Origin: Paramoeba atlantica
Taxonomy: Eukaryota > Discosea
Reading direction: 5' to 3'
DNA length: 64,000 nucleotides
Assembly (NCBI GenBank): GCA_977017575.1
Contig: CDRNVI010000030.1
Span: forward strand, 744,001-808,000
The position numbers and the translations under genes are program-made. The stretch's first letter is position 1; every line of letters starts with the position of its first letter. The notes beneath the pieces were generated by a model, which had not been told where the DNA came from, searched no databases, and was given only the letters and a program-made list of their open reading frames with translations. Positions 57,373 to 64,000 of this stretch are shown here, piece by piece.

Positions 57373-57382
57373 GGGGAGAGGG

Positions 57383-57400
57383 CTGGGAGAGGAGTGGTGG
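57383..57400 (-). promoter_or_regulatory. Putative trans-splice acceptor for the RsmI-like gene
   Basis: Minus strand reads CACCACTCCTCTCCCAG, ending in AG at 57383, ten bases before the ATG at 57372. It supports that start over the ones further upstream. Confidence 0.5.
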
Positions 57401-57596
57401 AGGTCAGGATGGGGGTGAGGTGTGCGTAGATGTAGGCATGAAAGAGAGAGAGAGAGGTGAGACAAGAAAAATGTGCTACGTGCGCATAGAGAATAGAGGA
57501 AGTGAAACATCGAGTTGTAGCAAAAGAAAAAGAAGAATAAAAAGATGCCCCGAAAGCAAGTCAATGGATAGTCAAAGCACCAGAAGTGAAAAAGGT

Positions 57597-60272
57597 CTAC
57601 TGGTTTTGTAGGTCTTCTTTCAGAGATTCGTCAGATTTGACATTTCGCGCCTCGCCCACTACGTTTTGAGGAATAAGGGAGAAGAATGTATCGTTCAGAG
57701 CGGCTCCGGTCACAAGGTAATTACCCAGCACTATCCAACCATGTTGCTGCAACCAACAGCACCAGCGGCTACAGGACCAAGTTCCCGGTGAAGAAGTCTC
57801 TGTGACCCTGGTGATAATGGGCATCAACCGATGAACTGCGGCCTCGTATGCTTCCCTTGTACGAGTTTCTAAAAGAAAGTGCTTTGGATCATCCCCAACA
57901 AAACTGTCGAAAATCAGCGGTTTATTAAGTCCCACGAGGAAATGAAACAGAGTGTGTAGAGAAGCTAGCGGCAAAAAAGATGCAGTTCGTATTGCAACAA
58001 TGAAATCAACAGAACTCAAGCGGTGAAAAGTCTCCGAAGACCCGGTACTCTCTTGGTGGTTGCACATTTCAAGTAAATCCGAAATTCCTACTTCTATGAC
58101 TTCGGTGCAAGAAGTTGACTCCCAATGCGTACTACTGTGTGCTTCAACTTGTTTCTGGTATGCTAGAAGCAATCGTTCTACCTCACTTCGGACCGGGTAG
58201 AACATTTCTGAACCTTCCTCCAATTTAGTGTACACGTCTTGCCCCACAGCAGTAAAATTATAGTTAGGTTCACTACCACGTATTAACAAAATTCGAGCTT
58301 TCGTCGCAGTAGCAGGTACTGAGGTTTCTTGCATCGCCGTCTCTTTCTTTATCTCACTTTGAATGAGATTGCACGCAGATGCCAAAACTTGTGTAGTAGA
58401 CTTACAACCATTCAACAAATCTGTTCTGGGAGCTGCTCTAAAGCACAGCGACCGCTCCCGAAAAAAGTTTTGTGGAGATGGATTTTTCTCATCATATGAA
58501 ACTTCAGAATCCTCGGTTTGGTAGTCATACCCATCCTTTAATAACCAATTGTCGCTTTTTACTCGACTTAATTTACTGGCTTGTTCGATTCGCATTTGCC
58601 GCACGCGGCGACGTTCCTGCTCCTCAGGTGGCATATCCTTGAAGTACCTTGTTCCACCAAATTCATAGTCCTTAATCTTCACGTTGAGCTTTCGGAGCGA
58701 CATAGCTGTTTTCGGCATGTTAAGCTCCACTGCGCACGCACGAAACAGATGAACGGCAAGTGCCCCAAAGAAAGACGTCCGTTGCGCCTTTGTTACTTCG
58801 TCTTCAACAAGAATCGCTTTCATCATACCGACCGCCACATCGCACAGGTCAAAGAATGCTTTGTTTGTCTTGCCTTTATTATCCCACGTGAAATCAAGTC
58901 GATCGGGGTTACGTAAACACATTCTTTTCCAGTCCGACGCCACGCTAGTTAAGAATCCATCACGTGAATCCGTCCATAAAGCCATAAGCTCGTCAGGGAG
59001 CTTAAACTGCTCAATGTTGGCTAGAACATCGGGACTCTCTTCAGTAAAAGATGTCTCAGAGAATCCGCTCGTGACATCCTTGCGCGACCCCTCTAACAAT
59101 TCTTTTTGGCTTTGCACGTCTTCTGAGGGACGTGGAGCAAGGTGAGGCGTGTTTCTACACCACGACGGACGATTAACATTCAAAAACTCGTCGAAAAGTG
59201 CGTACAAAGCTAAAGACTCCGGAGAAACATGTATCCTCGCCCAACCAAGCAAAAGAGTTCCAGGCGTCAATGGATCCGCCACCACCTCTTCCGACTTGTT
59301 TAAATTTGTTCCATTCTCCGTGGGCGTTAGCTCCACGTGGACCTTGCCCTTGTGCGCCTCCAATCTTCTTGCGTAGTTCTCCAGGCACGTGGGACCGCCC
59401 AAATTCGCACGGTAATAAAACACACAAGAGAGACGATGCCAGGAGGACACCAAGGACGGCGGTACCTCGAGCTCCGTATTGCAATGAAAAAAATGAGTAT
59501 TAAAAAGCATCATGTCCCGCGGTCTCAAATCCACGCAAACTTTAAAGTCGGGAAACCCGAGGCAGAGTCCGCCGTACTCCCCGCGCACCACCGAAATCAT
59601 ACCGAGCCCTGCATCAAAGTCCCCCGCGTCGGTGTGCCGAGCAGTGCGAAACCGCTCATTAATAGTTAATGTGCTAAACACTGTGCCGCGAATCCGCACG
59701 AGATCCGGTATGGCTCGATTCTGTGCCTCCCAGTGTGTCGGACACGCCTGCTGGTAAATTCGGTTCGCATACTCCACCAATGGAAACACGGTAGGCCACT
59801 CCTTGACATTTTCATCCGTAAAGGCCGTTTTGCGACATTTGTACTCAATAGGGCTACCAAAGTAGTCATAATATCCCGCAATTCCGCTAAGGGGGGATTC
59901 TCCACCATACATCCCGGCACGTAGGGAGGAGCGGGAAGCGGCGGGCGAGAGAATGCGATCTGCAGCGAGCGCGACATATTCGGGATACGCCTCTCGTATC
60001 ACAACACATACGACCTTGCCATTACCATCAAGCAGAGCACAATCGTGCCGGATAATGACAGAGTAGTGGTCTCGATCCACGAAAGGACAGCGTGATACTG
60101 CCTCCTCATAGGTGTATTTCGTACAGCAGCTCTGTGCTCTACCCCTTTCACCGTCTTTTTCATCAGGCACATTTGATAATTTTTTACCACGTATCTTCTT
60201 GCTTGGAGGACAGAACAGATGCGAAGCAGAATCCTTGCCTAGCAATCTTGGTTTGTCAACGGCCGTATTCAT
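57597..60272 (-). CDS. JBP1: Thymidine hydroxylase JBP1 (base J synthesis)
   Basis: 891 codons from an ATG; trypanosomatid JBP1 has about 830. Hydroxylates thymidine in DNA as the first step to base J and binds J. Dioxygenase domain (about 60-300, TET/JBP family): GGESPLSGIAGYYDYFGSP, then FSTLTINERFRTARHTDAGD with Fe ligands H213 and D215, third ligand H263 in FFHCNTE, and the 2-oxoglutarate arginine near 280 (WHRL); all intact. J-DNA-binding domain (about 430-570): DFTWDNKGKTNKAFFDLCDV, LNMPKTAMSLRKLNVKIKDY and FGGTRYFKDMPPEEQERRR, nearly identical to Leishmania JBP1. The C-terminal about 250 residues are diverged. Being JBP1 rather than JBP2 is clear, since there is no SWI/SNF domain. Confidence 0.96.
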   Translation of the reverse strand: MNTAVDKPRLLGKDSASHLFCPPSKKIRGKKLSNVPDEKDGERGRAQSCCTKYTYEEAVSRCPFVDRDHYSVIIRHDCALLDGNGKVVCVVIREAYPEYVALAADRILSPAASRSSLRAGMYGGESPLSGIAGYYDYFGSPIEYKCRKTAFTDENVKEWPTVFPLVEYANRIYQQACPTHWEAQNRAIPDLVRIRGTVFSTLTINERFRTARHTDAGDFDAGLGMISVVRGEYGGLCLGFPDFKVCVDLRPRDMMLFNTHFFHCNTELEVPPSLVSSWHRLSCVFYYRANLGGPTCLENYARRLEAHKGKVHVELTPTENGTNLNKSEEVVADPLTPGTLLLGWARIHVSPESLALYALFDEFLNVNRPSWCRNTPHLAPRPSEDVQSQKELLEGSRKDVTSGFSETSFTEESPDVLANIEQFKLPDELMALWTDSRDGFLTSVASDWKRMCLRNPDRLDFTWDNKGKTNKAFFDLCDVAVGMMKAILVEDEVTKAQRTSFFGALAVHLFRACAVELNMPKTAMSLRKLNVKIKDYEFGGTRYFKDMPPEEQERRRVRQMRIEQASKLSRVKSDNWLLKDGYDYQTEDSEVSYDEKNPSPQNFFRERSLCFRAAPRTDLLNGCKSTTQVLASACNLIQSEIKKETAMQETSVPATATKARILLIRGSEPNYNFTAVGQDVYTKLEEGSEMFYPVRSEVERLLLAYQKQVEAHSSTHWESTSCTEVIEVGISDLLEMCNHQESTGSSETFHRLSSVDFIVAIRTASFLPLASLHTLFHFLVGLNKPLIFDSFVGDDPKHFLLETRTREAYEAAVHRLMPIITRVTETSSPGTWSCSRWCCWLQQHGWIVLGNYLVTGAALNDTFFSLIPQNVVGEARNVKSDESLKEDLQNQ

Positions 60273-60635
60273 ATTGGATTAATCGCGTTGATCACGCTCC
60301 TTGCAGTTTTAAAACAATTTAGTAAAATAAAAAAGAAACTGAGCGCATGTAAAGTGAAAGCGAAAACGCCTTGCTGAGCAAGCAATGGGCTACATACGTC
60401 GAGAATTAATGAAACGTAGGACACAAGGATGTTTGTGGATCCTTTAGCAACGTTAAAAAATCAGGTCCCCCAAGAACGACCCGATCAAAATACCTCAAAA
60501 TACCGAACCGAGCTTATTACAGAGTAAATACAGAACTCAATGTGCTAAGATAATACAAGTCATTTTTTGAGTTTCCTTTGGGCCGAAAATAGACTGCATT
60601 GAAATTGCTGATTTGCTTCACTCACAAGTTTGGAA
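60273..60635. other. Spacer between JBP1 and LRR member 9
   Basis: 363 AT-rich bases. Apart from the JBP1 acceptor I see nothing. Confidence 0.5.
60300..60340 (-). promoter_or_regulatory. Putative trans-splice acceptor for JBP1
   Basis: Minus strand has TTTCTTTTTTATTTTACT followed by the first AG in CTGCAAG at 60300, 27 bases before the ATG. No other feature in the 363-base spacer 60273-60635. Confidence 0.45.
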
Positions 60636-61640
60636 TTACGTATCAAAAGTATGCCAAAGATCGGCGTCCAAGGGCGTCCACCACTGCTCCTTAGAAAAGC
60701 GTGTTGATTCATTAGATTTCATTTCTCTGCACAACTCTTCAGGAGGTGAACCCTCGTATGCGTACCATACATTGGAGGCCGTATCCCACCTTGTAATCCT
60801 TCCTGGGAGGTCCTTTACCTGTAAAAATTGCATAGGCGGATCGTATACACAAATCCTTTTCAACGTTTCTGAAACTTGCGGTTTGTCGACATATACCATA
60901 AGTTGGTTCTCAAAAAGCGAAAGAAAATAAATCTTCGATAGGTGCGAAATGTCAACATCTCCTTTAAACTGATTCCTTGCAAGGGCTAACTGTCGCATAT
61001 TCTTAGGCAAGTGCGAGAAATTTAGCACCCCTGTAAAAGAGTTGTTGTGCAAAGACAAAGTTTCTAACTCTTGCGGAAGGAATCCCAAGTCAAGCTCCCC
61101 ATTTAGTCTGTTGTGGTCCAAAAAAAGCTGCGATAGAGTAGGGGGAAGTGATCCAAAAAAGATAGTACCTGAAAAATCGTTTCCATCTAGCAACAAATCT
61201 TTCATCATAGGAGGCAGCGTAGTCAAGTCAAGCTTTCCGGCGCACTGATTGAATCTGACCCAAAAATGCTTCATTGCACGTGGAAGCTCGCCTAAGATAA
61301 TTTCCCCACTTAATAGATTGTAATCTAGATAAGCTCGCTCGAGTTTTTCAGCGGCAAGTCCGATACTTATGGGCCCGGTCAGGAAATTATGTTCTAACCG
61401 GATCTTTTGCACCGTGTTAGGAAGAAACTCAAAAAACATTTGTCCCTTTATACCCCGATGCCTCCAATTGAGTTCAAAAACGTTACTGTTATGGTCCAGG
61501 CGAACACCCATCCAATGTGCAGCAGAATTTTCTATTTTCCAAGAAATATCTGGGTTGGAGACATTCGCAATAAGACGAGCAAGGTGATATTCCGGAGCAA
61601 GAATCGATTTATGTACTTTGGATGCTCGAACAGTAGACAT
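60636..61640 (-). CDS. Leucine-rich-repeat protein, LRR family member 9 (long form)
   Basis: 334 codons from an ATG, the longest complete member. Begins at once with the cap and no signal peptide: MSTVRASKVHKSILAPEYHL, then SWKIENSAAHWMGVRL. Both cap cysteines are replaced (Ala and Leu), though Trp and Gly-Val are kept, so the cap disulphide is absent. Eight LRRs (e.g. LPPTLSQLFLDHNRLNGELD), then a tail of about 75 residues unique to this copy (DLPGRITRWDTASNVWYAYE ... WWTPLDADLWHTF), Trp-rich and possibly a separate small domain. Upstream neighbour is another LRR gene, downstream is JBP1. An intracellular location would fit the missing signal peptide and cysteines. Confidence 0.83.
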   Translation of the reverse strand: MSTVRASKVHKSILAPEYHLARLIANVSNPDISWKIENSAAHWMGVRLDHNSNVFELNWRHRGIKGQMFFEFLPNTVQKIRLEHNFLTGPISIGLAAEKLERAYLDYNLLSGEIILGELPRAMKHFWVRFNQCAGKLDLTTLPPMMKDLLLDGNDFSGTIFFGSLPPTLSQLFLDHNRLNGELDLGFLPQELETLSLHNNSFTGVLNFSHLPKNMRQLALARNQFKGDVDISHLSKIYFLSLFENQLMVYVDKPQVSETLKRICVYDPPMQFLQVKDLPGRITRWDTASNVWYAYEGSPPEELCREMKSNESTRFSKEQWWTPLDADLWHTFDT

Positions 61641-62509
61641 TTAACTGGTTAATAGTGAAAAAAAGGTACTTTAACTTCTTTGCATGATAGTGAAAAAAAC
61701 CGATCGGTGCTTTAACATACAGTGAGAACAAGTATACGGCGATGTTCAGCGACATGTACCCACTACAGGTCTTGTATTTTGCTCTATTTCGGAATGTACA
61801 TTTGTGTAAATGTAAATTTATTTTGCATGCTACCGTTGTTCGGCCTAATCGTTCCGAATCCGCCGTCCTTTTCACTCAAAAACCTGTGTCAATGGTACAA
61901 CGTGATACATTCAAGTGTTTAGAGTGTATAAAACATTAGAACATTCTGACATAGCTACAATAATAATTTTTGTAATAATAATAATTATTATTCAAAAAAT
62001 CAAATTATTAATATTATTAATAATTCAATATGCATTTACACGAGGGGCTGCGAGTGACACATGAGGAGCCCCTCGCACGTAGACATATGGTCGGCGTCAT
62101 TTGCAGCAGTATGATGGCAGCACCAGGGAAGACAACGAGAAAAGCTCATTTTCGTTGCGACACATCATACAAATACAGAGTTTGGTATTTCCCGGCCCTC
62201 GATATCAGCACTCCACAAGGGGTTGTTGTTGGTACAGCACATTTACCTGCGTCAGGCGTAGGCTCCTACTTCCCGCGTAGGTTGAGGTGCATATAGTGAT
62301 GCTCGAAGCATTAGCATCGACTCCATAAGGAGATCCCCATCAATGCTCCTTTTCGGCATGAAAATATTGTTTGATACAAAATTAAGGGCGAGAAATTTGA
62401 GTGTAAAAGCCCAATAATAATTTATTAATAATTTATTAATAATAATTATTATTACCGAACTGAATTATTAATAATCCTGCAGCTATGCATTCTGATCCTT
62501 ACGAAATGA
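61641..62509. other. Spacer with transposon-end relic and AT palindromes
   Basis: 869 bases. About 61756-61880 is a diverged copy of the inverted repeat of the element at 2826-3532 (CTACAGGTCTTGTATTTTG, ATTTCGGAA, CGAATCCGCCGTC, TTTTCACTC). About 61960-62025 and 62415-62475 are AT-rich inverted repeats (AATTATTAATAAT types) that may be the ends of a further element; between them GAGGGGCT and AGCCCCTC form a short hairpin (62042-62074). No gene. Confidence 0.55.
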
Positions 62510-63343
62510 CTAGAGTTTCACATTCTCTGGAACATTCCCTTCTACACGTAGCTCCGCGTTCCTCGAGATATCCAAATGCATTAAGTGTGGGAGATTCAAT
62601 GGAAACACTACACAGCCTACGAAACAATTTTCACCCAGAATCAGTGTTCGCAGAGAAGGAGGCAAGCCACTAAAATCCAAGTTCCCCGAAAAACGGTTTT
62701 TACTAAGAGAGAGCTCTTGCAGTTCAATGGGTAGATGATTCAACTGTATCGGACCGGTGAAAGCATTATTATCCAAGTAAACCCACTGCGCGAATGGTGG
62801 AAGTGTTGAAAGCAACAGTTCATCGGAGAACTCATTCTGTGATGCCTGTATCTCTCTCAAATACCGCGGAAGTCCATTCAGTATCAGTGGCCCGTTTAAT
62901 CTATTGGCGCGTACACTCAATCTTTTCAACCATGGAGGAAGCCCGGCGACGTGCAAGGGTCCCGTAAACAAATTCTCATCCAAGAGAAGACTCTGTAGCA
63001 TCCGTGGGAGACATTCCGTGACAACGGGCCCTTGTAATTTATTTCCGCGTACAGTTTCTGTGCCCAGACTGAGCAACGTGAGTGTCTCAGGCAGGAACCT
63101 CCACTCAGGGACACCGCGAAGACTTCGGCCCTGCCACTGGATTTTGTTTACCTCTTCCTGCTCGTCCAGCGAACAGCTTACACCGTCCCACGAACAGGCA
63201 TGGGTGTGGATCTGCCACGTGGCATGTCGCGGGGTGATATGCTCTAGAAACCGATCCAACTGGTATTGAGGGGGGAGAGTGGCGGTTCGTATTCGGGCTC
63301 GTCGGGTGGGATCCGACGCGAGGGCCGTGTAGGCATGCGGCAT
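62510..63343 (-). CDS. Leucine-rich-repeat protein, LRR family member 10
   Basis: 277 codons from an ATG. N-terminus MPHAYTALASDPTRR has no clear signal peptide. Cap: RARIRTATLPPQYQLDRFLE, then W-x6-ACSWDGVSC, both cysteines present. Seven to eight LRRs, the first with an insertion (ETVRGNKLQGP) similar in place to those in members 6 and 8, the last with CFVGCVVF. Ends with a short polar tail. Flanked by members 9 and 11, making a run of three LRR genes at the right end of the window. Confidence 0.83.
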   Translation of the reverse strand: MPHAYTALASDPTRRARIRTATLPPQYQLDRFLEHITPRHATWQIHTHACSWDGVSCSLDEQEEVNKIQWQGRSLRGVPEWRFLPETLTLLSLGTETVRGNKLQGPVVTECLPRMLQSLLLDENLFTGPLHVAGLPPWLKRLSVRANRLNGPLILNGLPRYLREIQASQNEFSDELLLSTLPPFAQWVYLDNNAFTGPIQLNHLPIELQELSLSKNRFSGNLDFSGLPPSLRTLILGENCFVGCVVFPLNLPHLMHLDISRNAELRVEGNVPENVKL

Positions 63344-63696
63344 AATAAGTAAGAAAAACAGTTAAATCTTGCACCATAATTGCTTCGGTTCTACGGAACA
63401 CGAATAAATGCATCGGTTGCATGTTACATTAAATCATTACATAATGTAAAGATTTTTTATTATTCCATAGTTCGTACAGTATCTTTAACTGGATAGGGAT
63501 TCATTAAAATCGATACTGCCCCCCCCGTTTAAGGGCACCTGATGCTTCGCAAAAAGCAAACTTAAGTGGGGAGAGCTTCCCGGGGGCGCTTAAAATTTAG
63601 TACGCGCGGGACAAAGTACTCCCCGTCTAATGTAAAAGGGGAACGCAAAATCAATAAACACATTCATGCAGCATATCTAGGTTCAACTCAGAAGTC
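63344..63696. other. Spacer with GC-rich palindromic debris
   Basis: 353 bases. About 63516-63600 holds a C8 tract and GTTTAAG ... CTTAAG, then CCCGGGGGCGCTTAAA, i.e. short inverted repeats like those at transposon ends elsewhere here. No complete element defined. Confidence 0.45.
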
Positions 63697-64000
63697 TCAT
63701 GGAAGTTGCGCGCCCCAATGAATTCCATGAGGCACAGCTCCAGGAGGGGTATATCCCGAAAAATTATTCATTCCAAGGTGAACTCTTAGAAAACGTGGGT
63801 CCAATCGTTTTCCACCCTTACGTTTTACACGGGGCGGTGATGGACCGTACTCGCTAAGATCCCCTGAGTTCCTTACATGCATCCAACTGAAATCCACTGT
63901 ACCATGAAAAAAATTGCGCTGTAGGTCGAGTCGACGCAACTTTTTCGGGAGTCTTTCCGTCAATTCGATATTACCAGTCAAAAAATTAGAAGACAAGTTG
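63697..64000 (-). CDS. Leucine-rich-repeat protein, LRR family member 11 (3' part only)
   Basis: Stop at 63697; the frame is still open at the right edge, so the cap and most repeats lie outside. Visible are NLSSNFLTGNIELTE, one full LRR (LPKKLRRLDLQRNFFHGTVD) and an ending in which a Lys/Arg/Pro-rich insertion (PSPPRVKRKGGKRLDP) splits the last repeat (FLRVHLGMNNFSG). The first 304 bases seen agree with the family's 23-residue spacing. Confidence 0.75.
   Translation of the reverse strand, partial: NLSSNFLTGNIELTERLPKKLRRLDLQRNFFHGTVDFSWMHVRNSGDLSEYGPSPPRVKRKGGKRLDPRFLRVHLGMNNFSGYTPPGAVPHGIHWGAQLP

Noticed and set aside
56247-57429. Plus-strand Pro-rich frames opposite the RsmI-like gene
   Set aside because: Low-complexity shadows of G/C-rich DNA on the non-coding strand.
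1-64000. tRNA, rRNA or snRNA genes
   Set aside because: I looked for box-B-like GTTCGAATC patterns and rRNA blocks in the spacers and saw none convincing. A covariance-model scan would settle this.

Overview
The window reads as nuclear DNA of a kinetoplastid (Euglenozoa). The strongest evidence is an intronless gene for the thymidine hydroxylase JBP1 (57597-60272), the enzyme of base J synthesis that is known from kinetoplastids and their relatives. In addition, every recognisable host gene is an uninterrupted reading frame on the minus strand over the full 64 kb, with short spacers and pyrimidine-rich tracts upstream of starts. That is the layout of a polycistronic, trans-spliced directional gene cluster. 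The sequence does not fix the genus. The many transposons and the leucine-rich-repeat (LRR) gene family point away from the compact trypanosomatid genomes and towards a bodonid or prokinetoplastid lineage, but this is inference.

Housekeeping genes, left to right: an RPUSD2/Pus9-type pseudouridine synthase, the WD40 protein PWP1, a VPS4/katanin-type AAA ATPase, BCKDH E1-beta, two DUF1761 membrane proteins, a PIN-like protein, an ER protein with a MANF-type CxxC/SAP domain and an HDEL tail, PIG-T and PIG-L of GPI-anchor synthesis, an actin-related protein, an APE1/ExoIII endonuclease, the GINS subunit PSF3, an RsmI-like methyltransferase and JBP1. Seven further genes are conserved-looking but unrecognised, several of them probably mitochondrial.

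Between them lie eleven genes of one LRR family (10 complete, 1 cut by the right edge). Each has a short N-terminal cap with a consensus near [KR]V[R]xxxLPxEYxL followed by W...CxWxGVxC, and then 5-8 LRRs of 23 residues. This family is the most distinctive system in the window. Two members sit on either side of the GPI genes or JBP1 neighbourhood, and several have transposon debris just beyond their 3' ends.

Accessory DNA is concentrated at 2.1-5.2, 9.6-10.6, 15.5-17.4, 18.5-25.2, 40.2-40.8, 50.5-52.8 and 61.7-62.5 kb. It holds Tc1/mariner-like elements flanked by TA, hAT-like elements (one with a perfect 8-bp target duplication), MITEs, a triple-nested transposon, G/C-tract hairpins, an 83-bp tandem repeat and a nearly perfect 78-bp minisatellite. 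Transposase remnants read on the plus strand, against the host genes. I saw no rRNA, tRNA, CRISPR or virus-derived element that I can support.
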